Source: an uncultured Lachnospiraceae bacterium (GTDB taxonomy: Bacteria > Bacillota > Clostridia > Lachnospirales > Lachnospiraceae). From it: 64,000 nt of DNA. The notes under the pieces were generated by a model, which was given only the letters and a program-made list of their open reading frames with translations, was not told the DNA's origin and did not search any database. Location of the stretch: contig UQLY01000009.1 of the NCBI GenBank assembly GCA_900542015.1, positions 62,001 through 126,000 on the forward strand. Direction: 5' to 3'. Of the stretch, positions 33,383 through 41,873 are shown piece after piece (within the stretch, counting starts at the first letter, position 1; every line of letters begins with the position of its first letter). The position numbers and the translations under genes are program-made.

Positions 33383-34477
33383 TTAGAAATTGTAATCGTC
33401 GATGTTGTCAGCCGTAAACTCAAGGGGCGCGTCGCCGTAAGCGATATTGCCGTCCAATTCGATGCTTTCATATCCTGTTGCCTTTAAGTCCGTACCGTCC
33501 GATACGCCCTGTCCGGATGCGATCAGATAAGCCGCATAGCAGGCGGCATACCCTGCGTCCGCCGGTCTCCAGCAAAGTCCGTTTGACATGGAGCCGTCCT
33601 TTAAATAGGTGGAGGACATGGAGGGAAGCGCGAGGGATACTACCTTTACGGTTCCTCCCAGGTCATTTTCCTGAAGCGCCTCACAGATTCCGCCTCCCTG
33701 TGCAGAGCAGTCAAAGAATCCGGCAATATCAGGATAAGCCTTCAATACTTCCAGTGCTTTGTCTCTGGCGCCTTCCACACTGTTTCCGTCCTCGTAAGGC
33801 TCGGTCGATACGTTTTCCATCTCGGGATAGTTTTCTTCCAGATAGGAAACCGCAGCTTCATACCACGCCATATGCGTTTCCATCGTCAGTCCGCCTACAA
33901 AGCCTGCATATTTTCCTTTGCCGCCCATTGCCGTCGCCAGCTTTTCCGCAAATAACTGACCGAAGGTTTCGTTGACAAACGCCTCCACGTCCAGATCCAC
34001 GCTGTCCGCAATGCCGGGCGCCTCATGGGTCACAACGACGATGCCCGCCTCTCTCGCCTTCTCAATCGTAGGCACTAACGCATTGGGGTCGTTGGGCACT
34101 ACGCAGATAGCGTCTACATCCTGCGCGATCAGATCTTCCATAATGGAAATCTGGCTTGCAGCGTCTCCGGTCTCGGGTACCTGTACCGATACGTTCAGCC
34201 CCGTATCCTTTTGAAGCTGTTCTACGCCTGTCGCCATATCGTCAAACCAGGAATCGGACTGTTTTACAACCAAAACAACTTTATAGTCCGCCGGATCGGC
34301 TCCCTTTGCCGTCTCCGTCTCTTCCTGCTGCGTCTCCTGTTCTTCGCTTCCCTCAGTATTCTGCGTCGTTTCCTCCTGCGAGCCGCCTTCACTGTCCGTT
34401 CCCGTGCTTCCGCATCCGGCGAGCATGGTTACTGCCATCGTAAGCGATAAAACCAATGCCAAAAATTTCTTCTTCAT
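33383..34477 (-). CDS. Sugar ABC transporter substrate-binding lipoprotein
   Basis: About 364 residues. Lipobox LAGC (C22), then a long Ser/Glu/Gln-rich linker, then a type I periplasmic-binding fold ('YKVVLVVKQSDSWFDDMATG', 'IVVTHEAPGIADSVDLDVEAF', 'AGFFDCSAQGGGI'). The 'ICVVPNDPNALVPTIEKAREAGI' stretch resembles rhamnose and AI-2 binding proteins. Start at 34477 (MKKKFLALV) is set by GGAGGAA. First gene of the operon controlled by the divergent YesM/YesN system. Ligand unknown. Confidence 0.92.
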   Translation of the reverse strand: MKKKFLALVLSLTMAVTMLAGCGSTGTDSEGGSQEETTQNTEGSEEQETQQEETETAKGADPADYKVVLVVKQSDSWFDDMATGVEQLQKDTGLNVSVQVPETGDAASQISIMEDLIAQDVDAICVVPNDPNALVPTIEKAREAGIVVVTHEAPGIADSVDLDVEAFVNETFGQLFAEKLATAMGGKGKYAGFVGGLTMETHMAWYEAAVSYLEENYPEMENVSTEPYEDGNSVEGARDKALEVLKAYPDIAGFFDCSAQGGGICEALQENDLGGTVKVVSLALPSMSSTYLKDGSMSNGLCWRPADAGYAACYAAYLIASGQGVSDGTDLKATGYESIELDGNIAYGDAPLEFTADNIDDYNF

Positions 34478-34529
34478 TTTTTCTTCCTCCAATCTTATGC
34501 TTTTGTTATCATGTTGCTTTACAACAGTC

Positions 34530-34558
34530 ATTATAAATTAGGATATCCATAATTTATA
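34530..34558. promoter_or_regulatory. Operon -10 element inside an AT-rich dyad
   Basis: On the minus strand TATAAT (34530-34535) lies inside the imperfect dyad TATAAATTA (34532-34540) - GGATATCCA - TAATTTATA (34550-34558). No good -35 hexamer is seen, which fits an activator-dependent promoter for the ABC operon. Confidence 0.5.
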
Positions 34559-34563
34559 TATAC

Positions 34564-34592
34564 AAATCCGAGGTCATTTTCCAAAAATCCGA
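34564..34592. promoter_or_regulatory. Direct repeats spaced 21 bp, candidate YesN-type binding site
   Basis: AAATCCGA occurs at 34564-34571 and again at 34585-34592, exactly 21 bp (two helical turns) apart. An inverted relative, ACGGATTT, lies at 34616-34623. Direct repeats on one DNA face are typical for AraC-type regulators, and the adjacent response regulator has an AraC output domain. Placed just upstream of the ABC operon's -10. Confidence 0.5.
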
Positions 34593-34609
34593 CTTTTTAA
34601 ACAGACGAA

Positions 34610-34638
34610 TTGTAAACGGATTTTATTTCTTATATACT
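34610..34638 (+). promoter_or_regulatory. Promoter of the histidine kinase gene
   Basis: TTGTAA (34610-34615), 17 nt, TATACT (34633-34638), about 20 nt before the kinase start and its AAGGAGG. Confidence 0.6.
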
Positions 34639-34658
34639 TGGTAGCAAGGAGGCGGCAA

Positions 34659-36431
34659 ATGAAAAACTTACATTTAAAAGCGGAAAACAGACTGAAAAAT
34701 TATCCCCTTCGCATCAAGATGATATTGATCATCCTTGTGGTGCTGATACTGACTTCCATCGCTTCGGTAATCGGTATGCAGGTTGTCCTGCATTCCTGCA
34801 ACGCGCTGTTATATCAGGCGCTTTCCGGTTCCCTAAGCTATAGCGCGGAGGATATTTCCAATAAGCTCTCCAATATAGAATCCATGACAAATTCCATTAT
34901 TTCAAACCAGTACATCCGGAAAAGTCTGATTTCTTTAATGGACGAACCTTCCTCCGACGTTTTAATCCAAAATGCGGACAGTACCATTACGTCTTCTTTA
35001 ATAGACTACTATCAGAATTATAAAGACAGCGATATCAATTATATCAACCTGTATAATTCCCGTTTTGTTTCCACCAGCTTTAAATCGGGAAGCTCCGAGA
35101 TTCCGGAGGAGATATCGGACGCCGTCATAGAAGCTGCGGGAACCAATTCCGGGTACGCCTGCTGGGTTACGGATTATTGCAATACCTACGGGCTGTTTCT
35201 GAGCAGAGACAGCAGGCGGGTGCAAAATCTGAAATTTGAAACCCTGGGGACGGTAGTCGTAAACGTTGATATGGATAAGCTGGTGCGCTCTTCCACCCAG
35301 TCCATTTTAAAGGACAGCGAGGTACGGTACATCATTTATGACGCCGGAAAGGAGATTTATCATTCCTCTGAATTAAATCCGGAGTATATGTCCTCCATCA
35401 ACCGCAATATGGAAACGCCCTACGATATTATTTCTCTGGGAAATGACCGCTATTTTTGCACCGGAGGCGTAATCGAAAACAACAATTGGGAATATATCTG
35501 CCTTGTACCCTATTCCTATATCGAACGCACCCTGATGTTTACCCGCATTCTTTCCCTTTTGATTTTGATTCTCGCGATCGGAATTTCCTGTTTTCTGGCG
35601 CGCATCATGATCAAATCCGTTACCGAGGATTTCGGTCGGCTGGTGGATAAGATGAAACGGTTCGGCAAAGATGAATCGGCTCTTCCTCAAACCGATTACG
35701 ACTACAGCAGCCGCACGGACGAGGCGGGCATCCTGCACAGACAGTTTGACCAGATGACCGTGGAAATCCAACGGCTGATCCAGCAAAACTATGTAAATGA
35801 GATTTTGACCAAAGACGCAAAATTAAAATCGCTGGAAAGCCAGATTAACCCCCACTTTCTCTATAACGCCTTAGAATCCGTCAATTGGCGCGCCAAGGCG
35901 ATCGGGGCGACGGATATTTCCGACATGGTGCAATCCCTGGGCGATCTGCTGCGCGCCACCTTAAACAACAAAGACGCCAACTTTACGGTCCGCCATGAAT
36001 TGGAAATCGTAAAAGACTATATTACCATACAGAGAATCCGCTTTGACGAAGAGCGTCTCGTCTACCGCGAGGAGATATCCGAGGCTATTCTGGAAGCAAG
36101 GCTTCCCAAAATGACCATTCAGCCCCTGATCGACAACGCCATCAATTACGGTCTGGAGGTCATAACCGAAACCTGCTACATCACGCTGACCGGATATGAG
36201 GAAAACGGTATGATCCATATAAAAGTAACCAACAACGGCTCTCAATTTGAGGAGGACCTGCTGTATAAACTGGAACACGGCATCGTCAAATCCCACGGCA
36301 TCGGAATAGGACTTTTAAATATCCATCAGCGGATTCAGTTAATCTACGGCAGCGATTACGGACTTTCCCTCTATAATCCCGACGAGGATCATTCCGTCGC
36401 CGAAATTATCATTCCACAAACGGAGGTATAG
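34659..36431 (+). CDS. YesM/LytS-type sensor histidine kinase
   Basis: About 590 residues. Two membrane segments (about 20-42 and 295-315) enclose an extracellular sensor of about 250 residues; a HAMP-like region follows. The His_kinase motif 'SQINPHFLYNALESVNW' carries the phospho-accepting His399. The ATP-binding part has 'IQPLIDNAINYGL' (N-box) and 'GIGIGLLNIHQR' (G-box). Start at 34659 chosen by AAGGAGG. It forms a two-component system with the next gene (gap 2 nt) and probably senses the sugar carried by the divergent ABC operon, perhaps through its binding protein. Confidence 0.94.
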   Translation: MKNLHLKAENRLKNYPLRIKMILIILVVLILTSIASVIGMQVVLHSCNALLYQALSGSLSYSAEDISNKLSNIESMTNSIISNQYIRKSLISLMDEPSSDVLIQNADSTITSSLIDYYQNYKDSDINYINLYNSRFVSTSFKSGSSEIPEEISDAVIEAAGTNSGYACWVTDYCNTYGLFLSRDSRRVQNLKFETLGTVVVNVDMDKLVRSSTQSILKDSEVRYIIYDAGKEIYHSSELNPEYMSSINRNMETPYDIISLGNDRYFCTGGVIENNNWEYICLVPYSYIERTLMFTRILSLLILILAIGISCFLARIMIKSVTEDFGRLVDKMKRFGKDESALPQTDYDYSSRTDEAGILHRQFDQMTVEIQRLIQQNYVNEILTKDAKLKSLESQINPHFLYNALESVNWRAKAIGATDISDMVQSLGDLLRATLNNKDANFTVRHELEIVKDYITIQRIRFDEERLVYREEISEAILEARLPKMTIQPLIDNAINYGLEVITETCYITLTGYEENGMIHIKVTNNGSQFEEDLLYKLEHGIVKSHGIGIGLLNIHQRIQLIYGSDYGLSLYNPDEDHSVAEIIIPQTEV

Positions 36432-36433
36432 AC

Positions 36434-37993
36434 ATGTTAAAATTATTGATTGCAGACGACGAAAAAGCCATCCGGGAAACCATCAGCTCCCTGATCGACT
36501 GGGACGCTCTGGATATTGAACTGATCGGAACGGCAAAAGACGGTATTGAAGCGTATAATATTATTTTGGACCAATATCCCGATATTGTTTTAACAGACAT
36601 CAGAATGCCCGGATTGTCCGGTCTGGATCTGATTCAAAAAATGTATGAGATCAATAAAGACACACAATTCATTATCCTTTCCGGGTATAACGAATTTGAA
36701 TATGCAAAGACCGCGATGCAGTACGGCGTCAAACACTATCTTTTGAAACCCTGCAGCGAGCAGCAGATTATCGAAAGCATTGAGGAAATTAAAAAAGATT
36801 TTCATAACAGGCAGATTTCGAGATATACGCAGGAGGAACAGTTTCTTTTAAGACAGCAGTTAAACGCGGGCATCATCGTAAACATTGTCAATCATTATCT
36901 TGCCTGCGAGACCGAAAAAGCCCCGCAAAGGGAAGATCTCTGCTTTGCAGACTACAGCAGGCATTTGGGCAATACGGACAGCAGATATGAGGTTTTTTAT
37001 CTGTATTTTATTGAGGATCATAATTTTGAAGCGGCGGCTGCGGCTCTTTCCGCCTTTTGGGAAACCCATTACCCCGGAATCTTTTTAAATATTTTTTATG
37101 TCCATAATACCATGCTGTTTTTCTTTGAATCCTTCTCTTCTTCCTATGAAGTCTTAGAGGATTTTTGCCGCACGCTGCATTTTTCCCGGCAAAACACCTC
37201 GCCTGCCCTAGAGCGCTTATCCTTTCCGGATCTGATGCAGGCGCTCGGCAAGATTTTAGGACAGATCAGACGTTATGAAAAAATCCATTACTCCAACGGG
37301 CATAACACGGTTATCATAAGCAATTATAACAATTTGATTAAAGATATCCAGGACTCTGTAAACCGTCTGTTTCATTTTGAAACTTCCACGGAAGACGACC
37401 TGACTTTTTTTAAGGAAACAGTCTGCCATATTTATGACCTGAATTTTCTCAAACAGGTCACGCCGTCCATTATTATGTCCGCAGTCTCCAATTCATCTTC
37501 CTTTGGAGTCGTCAAAGCCGTGGAATTTCTCTCAGAACTGGAGGGAGAAACGGATATTGAGCAATATAAAAAAGCGCTCCTTTCCCGGATTGAGAAATTA
37601 TTCGCCGAGGGCAGCGGCGCTTCCTCCACGGGAGAAATCAGCGACCGGATCAAGCGCTGCGTCCTTTCCCACCTCTCCAATCCGGAGCTGTCTCTAAAGT
37701 GGATCGCCGAAAACGAATTATATATGAACGTGGACTATCTCAGCAAAAAATTTGTCAAAGAAACAGGGCAGAAATTTTCTTCGTATTTAACGGAAGTCCG
37801 GGTCCAAAAGGCAAAGGAGCTGATGACCTCTGCGGATTCCGATAAAATCCAAAATATCGCCGAACTCGTAGGCTGCGGCAATAATCCCCAATACTTTTCT
37901 CAGATCTTTAAGAAAAGTACCGGAAAAAGCCCTACCCAATACATAAAGCTGATTCAGGGACGCCAGCTCTCCAAAGACGCCCCGTCCTCATAA
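36434..37993 (+). CDS. YesN-type response regulator with AraC output domain
   Basis: 519 residues. The receiver domain has the acid pair DD (8-9), phospho-accepting Asp55 ('PDIVLTDIRMPG') and Lys in 'YLLKPCS'. A long middle linker of about 280 residues is followed by an AraC double helix-turn-helix ('LSLKWIAENELYMNVDYLSKKF', 'IAELVGCGNNPQYFSQIFKKSTG'). Directly follows its kinase. The stop codon lies within the 3' end of the opposite-strand M56 gene, so the two coding regions overlap by 40 bp. Confidence 0.94.
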   Translation: MLKLLIADDEKAIRETISSLIDWDALDIELIGTAKDGIEAYNIILDQYPDIVLTDIRMPGLSGLDLIQKMYEINKDTQFIILSGYNEFEYAKTAMQYGVKHYLLKPCSEQQIIESIEEIKKDFHNRQISRYTQEEQFLLRQQLNAGIIVNIVNHYLACETEKAPQREDLCFADYSRHLGNTDSRYEVFYLYFIEDHNFEAAAAALSAFWETHYPGIFLNIFYVHNTMLFFFESFSSSYEVLEDFCRTLHFSRQNTSPALERLSFPDLMQALGKILGQIRRYEKIHYSNGHNTVIISNYNNLIKDIQDSVNRLFHFETSTEDDLTFFKETVCHIYDLNFLKQVTPSIIMSAVSNSSSFGVVKAVEFLSELEGETDIEQYKKALLSRIEKLFAEGSGASSTGEISDRIKRCVLSHLSNPELSLKWIAENELYMNVDYLSKKFVKETGQKFSSYLTEVRVQKAKELMTSADSDKIQNIAELVGCGNNPQYFSQIFKKSTGKSPTQYIKLIQGRQLSKDAPSS

Positions 37994-40503
37994 AGCTCCC
38001 CATTCTCCAAAGATACCCCGTCCTCATAAGGGGAAGGATTCGATAAGGTAAACTGCCCTTCCCCGTCCTCGGACTGGCTGTAATTTACGGTAAATGCAAG
38101 CTGTCTTTGGTCGTAGTCATATTCGGGTACCGCGCTCTGATCATGGACCACGCCGGGAGTTACGATCAGATACAGGTACAGCTCCCCGCCAAAACGGCTT
38201 GTAACGAACCTGACGTTACCCGTATAATCCATGCCCTGGTACGCCGCTTTCTTTGCTTCCTCCCATCCGGCATAGGACATTCCCGAAATAATCGTCTCTC
38301 CGTTTTCTTTTCCCAAAAGCTCCACGCTCTGAGCTTCTTCATCTACTTTCGCTTCTACGAGATTTTCCGCTTCGCGCTGCAAAGTTTCATCGTCCAGCCC
38401 ACAGACTTCCAGACGTCCGGTATTATAAGTTTCAAATACTACTAAATATTCCCTGTAATAAGAGGTTCCTCTCCCCGCGCACGGGCAGAACACCACCTCG
38501 TCCCTTCCGTCATGATCCAGGTCTCCCGCTTCCAGCCACGGCGCATTAAAGTACATATCCCAATCCCAGTCAAAGTAGTTAAAATTGCTCTCTTCTTTCT
38601 TCATGCGATAATCTATAACAATTCCTCTGTACCCGTATTCCGGACTGATAAATCCGTATGCCGTATACATTCCGTCATCCGTCCCGGCAAGACGCACCAT
38701 CCGGTCTTTTGGTATATCATCATCCATATCTTTTAAATGTTCCCAATTCGTCTCAAAATCTTCAACCTGATCCAAATCCTGATTCTTCAATATGATTCTG
38801 TCCATGACCTGCGAGAGCGGAGGCGTTTCCGTCTGACCGGATTCCTGCGTCTGCCCTCCTGCCGCCTGCTGCCCTTCCGCCGCCTGCTGCCCTTTTGCCG
38901 TCTCCTCCCGGTTATCATAAGGGGTTCCCGCATATTCCGTCCGCAGCTCGCTTTCGGACTTTTCGGAAAACACAAAATATATCAGAACCGTCGTGCAGTT
39001 TTGGTTGATGCACCTTTCCCATTCTTCCTCGTCCGCCCGGTTGAGGTTTTCACAGCGAAAGCATTCCAGATTGGTCGTATCGCCGCCTCCGATGTACCTT
39101 GCCTCGTAAATATAGGGCTGATCCGCCTCTATGCTCCGGCTCTTTCCGTCATCCCAGAGCACATCCCCTGCCCACATGGAGATATCCTCCGGTATTTGAA
39201 AGGTTCCCGTCCGGCTGATTCTGTCTGTGTTGTACATAATTTTAACTTCATTCTGCCCGTTCCCCGTAAGCACGTCGATACTTGTCATGGGGGCAAAATT
39301 CCCGTTATAATCGCTCACACTGTCGTAGGCAATCGTTTGTCTTCCCCCGTAAACGCCGGATTCATAAATGTCCGCATAGACCAGATAGCTTTTTATATTC
39401 TCCTCCAATTCATAGGAATGCTTCACGGATTCTTCCATGGATATCGTACTGGAAAGCACCGGCGCCTCATCCGTCATGGAAACCGTCAGCTTATTTTCAG
39501 GTTTTGCGTCCGTTGCAAAGAAAATGCAAAAGGCAATCAGCAAAACGCCTCCCAAAACAAGCGCCGCGATTTTGGGCTTTCGGTATTTCAAAACATTTTT
39601 TATTCTCTTCCCCGTATTGCTCTCTCCAAAATACAGCGGTCCCGCCGGCTTTTGGTTCCCTGTGGCAAAGAGCAGCAGCGTCCTGCTATAATCCTGTTTC
39701 CCGCCGTTATTCAGACTTCCGATTACTTTCTCATCACAACTCATTTCCATATCCTGACACATCAGATAATAGGAAAGCCACACGAGCGGATGGAACCAAT
39801 AGATCACAGCGGTCAGATACGCCGCTGTTTTGACCAGATAATCCCGCCTGCGGATATGCTCCCGCTCATGGCTTAATATATATTCCCGCTCCTTTGCCTC
39901 CATGTGAAAAGGAATATAGATTCGCGGTTTCAAAATCCCGAACACAAAGGGAGAACGGATGTTATCACATTCAAATACGTTCCCTTCATACAATACCGCA
40001 GCAGCCGTCTGCCTTTTTACTTTCAGAAAGCGGCAGACAAAATAAATCAAAAGCGCCGCAATCCCGATTATCCAGACCGCAGCCGCAATCTTTGGCAGAA
40101 GCGTCCACACATCCGCCGCAATGCCTTCGGTTCCGGTCTGCCTGACCGCTTCCATCCGCCCTGCCGCGCCGCCAGCCGTTTCCCCCGCCATAGTCAACGC
40201 ATCTGCGGCGGTCCCGCCTGCCGGAGACATGCCGCCTTCATATGCCGTCCCGCTTCCCGCAGGCGGCGCATACTTCCATCCGTTCTGCGCCCGCCTTGCA
40301 CTGTCAAAAAATTGCAGATTAAAGAAACTAAACGCACCGGAAACGGAAACCGGACAAATCAGCCTAAACCCCACAACCGCCCACAGCAAATAGGAATACA
40401 GCTTGGGAAGCCTGCGAAGAAACAGCCTGATTACCAAAACCGCCAAAATGACGTATCCAGCCGTAATGCTTTTATTTAAAATCCATAAAAATATCTGTTC
40501 CAT
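37954..40503 (-). CDS. BlaR1/MecR1-like M56 membrane metallopeptidase sensor
   Basis: About 849 residues. N-terminal membrane helices, then the M56 peptidase domain with zinc motif HEREH (212-216), a membrane helix near 315-335, and a large extracellular part of about 500 residues without a recognisable penicillin-binding domain but with Gln/Glu-rich linkers ('EGQQAAGGQ'). Start at 40503 chosen by GAGGGGAGTG. The C-terminus ends in a duplicated 'YEDGxSLE' unit and overlaps the response regulator gene. With the upstream BlaI-like repressor it forms a signal-triggered repressor-cleavage pair. The signal is unknown. Confidence 0.87.
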   Translation of the reverse strand: MEQIFLWILNKSITAGYVILAVLVIRLFLRRLPKLYSYLLWAVVGFRLICPVSVSGAFSFFNLQFFDSARRAQNGWKYAPPAGSGTAYEGGMSPAGGTAADALTMAGETAGGAAGRMEAVRQTGTEGIAADVWTLLPKIAAAVWIIGIAALLIYFVCRFLKVKRQTAAAVLYEGNVFECDNIRSPFVFGILKPRIYIPFHMEAKEREYILSHEREHIRRRDYLVKTAAYLTAVIYWFHPLVWLSYYLMCQDMEMSCDEKVIGSLNNGGKQDYSRTLLLFATGNQKPAGPLYFGESNTGKRIKNVLKYRKPKIAALVLGGVLLIAFCIFFATDAKPENKLTVSMTDEAPVLSSTISMEESVKHSYELEENIKSYLVYADIYESGVYGGRQTIAYDSVSDYNGNFAPMTSIDVLTGNGQNEVKIMYNTDRISRTGTFQIPEDISMWAGDVLWDDGKSRSIEADQPYIYEARYIGGGDTTNLECFRCENLNRADEEEWERCINQNCTTVLIYFVFSEKSESELRTEYAGTPYDNREETAKGQQAAEGQQAAGGQTQESGQTETPPLSQVMDRIILKNQDLDQVEDFETNWEHLKDMDDDIPKDRMVRLAGTDDGMYTAYGFISPEYGYRGIVIDYRMKKEESNFNYFDWDWDMYFNAPWLEAGDLDHDGRDEVVFCPCAGRGTSYYREYLVVFETYNTGRLEVCGLDDETLQREAENLVEAKVDEEAQSVELLGKENGETIISGMSYAGWEEAKKAAYQGMDYTGNVRFVTSRFGGELYLYLIVTPGVVHDQSAVPEYDYDQRQLAFTVNYSQSEDGEGQFTLSNPSPYEDGVSLENGELYEDGASLESWRP
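37969..38031. repeat. 36-bp tandem duplication at the convergent gene ends
   Basis: The segment starting CTCCAAAGACGCCCCGTCCT at 37969 recurs, slightly changed, at 38005 with period 36. It encodes the end and stop of the response regulator on the plus strand and the repeated 'YEDGxSLE' at the C-terminus of the M56 protein on the minus strand. The 36-bp period keeps the reading frame on both strands. Confidence 0.85.
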
Positions 40504-40550
40504 TTTCACTCCCCTCGATCTTTGCACTGTTTCGCTTATCCTGTCAGATG

Positions 40551-40922
40551 TTATTCCCTGTGCTCATCTATCATCCGTTTCAATTTATCGGCTTCCTGTG
40601 AGGATAATGTCCTCCCGCCCAAAAAGGCTGCAAGAAATCCCGGAAGAGAGCCTTCAAAAGTCCGTTCCACAAAATACTCCGACTCCTCCGCCTGCACCTT
40701 CTCCTTGGGAATCAGCACGGAAACCGTCGCGTCTTCATTTTGAATATATCCCTTCTCACAAAGTTTTTTAATGACCGTATAAGTCGTGGATTTCTTCCAT
40801 CCCAGCTTTTCCCTGCAAAGCCCTGCCAGCTCGCCGGATTTTATCGGCGCATTCTCCCATACGACCAGCATAAACCGATAATCGCTGTCGCATAATTTCA
40901 GATTTTCCGCAGTTTTCTCCAT
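40551..40922 (-). CDS. BlaI/MecI/CopY family repressor
   Basis: 123 residues. Winged helix ('LCDSDYRFMLVVWENAPIKS', 'LGWKKSTTYTVIKKLCEKGYI') plus a C-terminal dimerisation helix region ('FEGSLPGFLAAFLGGRTLS'), as in BlaI and MecI. Normally bound to its own promoter until cleaved by the partner M56 peptidase, whose gene follows 47 nt later. A 20-bp inverted repeat lies on its promoter. Confidence 0.92.
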   Translation of the reverse strand: MEKTAENLKLCDSDYRFMLVVWENAPIKSGELAGLCREKLGWKKSTTYTVIKKLCEKGYIQNEDATVSVLIPKEKVQAEESEYFVERTFEGSLPGFLAAFLGGRTLSSQEADKLKRMIDEHRE

Positions 40923-41000
40923 GAACTTTTGTCTCCTTTTTTCGTCGCGTCCAAATCACGTCCAAATCGGCGCGCTTTTCTTATAATTCCTGAAAGCAAA

Positions 41001-41060
41001 CAGGTCGATAGTTATAGACTTCTTTTAATTTAGTCTACAACTATCGACCTGCAATGTCAA
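41001..41060 (-). promoter_or_regulatory. Promoter and operator of the BlaI/M56 operon
   Basis: On the minus strand TTGACA (41055-41060), 17 nt, TAGACT (41032-41037). Over it lies an inverted repeat of 20-bp arms, 41001-41020 and 41032-41051 (CAGGTCGATAGTTATAGACT with one G-T difference), with an 11-nt loop. Each arm holds its own small dyad of the TAGT-N5-ACT type (for example 41031-41043). This fits two BlaI-dimer sites covering the promoter. Confidence 0.65.
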
Positions 41061-41094
41061 GCGCCAAACGGCTTTTATCTTATTTGCTTTACCA

Positions 41095-41859
41095 TTATTT
41101 GTTATCCATAAACTCCGTCGCATGTTTCCGCAGCCAGATCGGAAACAGATTTCTCTGACACGCGGGATTTTCCCTCTGTTTAATCCCGATTGTATGAAAA
41201 AAGGTCCTCCACAAAGAAGTGTATTCATCTTCCGTCTCTTCGGTTTTTAAAAGCTCCTCCGCTTCCGTTTTCGTCAGATAGCGGATATAAAAATCCTCAT
41301 TTCGGGGATGGACCGCCGCTACCCTGCGGCTGTCGTCTATCATGATCCAATATTCGGATGGCATCCGGTCCTGAAAATGATTCGCCACAAATAAAAGCAC
41401 ATTGTTTTTCGGTTCGATGTGACTGACATAGACGCTGCCATCGGGGGACGCAAATCTGGAAAACTCCCGGAAATAGTGCGCCTCGTTTCCGACATTTCTT
41501 TGCAGTTCCGTGATCCGCATCACAGGCGGGCAGGAAAGCAAGGAAACAACCTTCGCCCCATAAGCAAACCCTAAAATCAAAAACCGGTAAATGGTATCCA
41601 GCGCATCCTCTTCCCTGGAAAACGCCGCATAAAATACGGAAAGATACGCCTCATAGGATATTTTCCGCTGAATGGAACGCACGACTTTCAAAACCTTTTG
41701 GGGATCAGCGTCCACATGGATATATTCGCAAAACAAATCCTGTTGAAACACCGGTTCCCTTACCAGCTTCACATTCTCATGTCCCTTCCCGCTTGCCCAT
41801 GCGTCATAGACGCAGGTCATCATACTCTCAAAATCATTCTTACAGGTAAAAACCGTCAT
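41095..41859 (-). CDS. TIGR03915 family DNA metabolism/repair protein
   Basis: About 254 residues. The start 'MTVFTCKNDFESMMTCVYDAW', the middle 'RITELQRNVGNEAHYFREFSRFA' and the end 'LWRTFFHTIGIKQRENPACQ' with 'FPIWLRKHATEF' are the typical layout of this family (also known as DUF4130), which is often fused or linked to uracil-DNA glycosylases. It follows the radical-SAM gene by 14 nt. Start at 41859 chosen because the upstream in-frame codon is TTG; AAGGGG lies 10 nt upstream. Biochemical function unknown. Confidence 0.87.
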   Translation of the reverse strand: MTVFTCKNDFESMMTCVYDAWASGKGHENVKLVREPVFQQDLFCEYIHVDADPQKVLKVVRSIQRKISYEAYLSVFYAAFSREEDALDTIYRFLILGFAYGAKVVSLLSCPPVMRITELQRNVGNEAHYFREFSRFASPDGSVYVSHIEPKNNVLLFVANHFQDRMPSEYWIMIDDSRRVAAVHPRNEDFYIRYLTKTEAEELLKTEETEDEYTSLWRTFFHTIGIKQRENPACQRNLFPIWLRKHATEFMDNK

Positions 41860-41873
41860 ACCGTCCAAACCCC

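Noticed and set aside
36434..37993. Agr- or peptide-quorum sensing function for the two-component pair.
   Set aside because: The kinase and regulator are YesM/YesN-type and divergent from a sugar ABC operon; no peptide precursor or export gene is present.
38737..39876. A 379-codon open frame on the plus strand opposite the M56 gene.
   Set aside because: It has no ribosome site, low-complexity Arg/His/Pro-rich translation and no known family; the opposite frame encodes a clear M56 peptidase.
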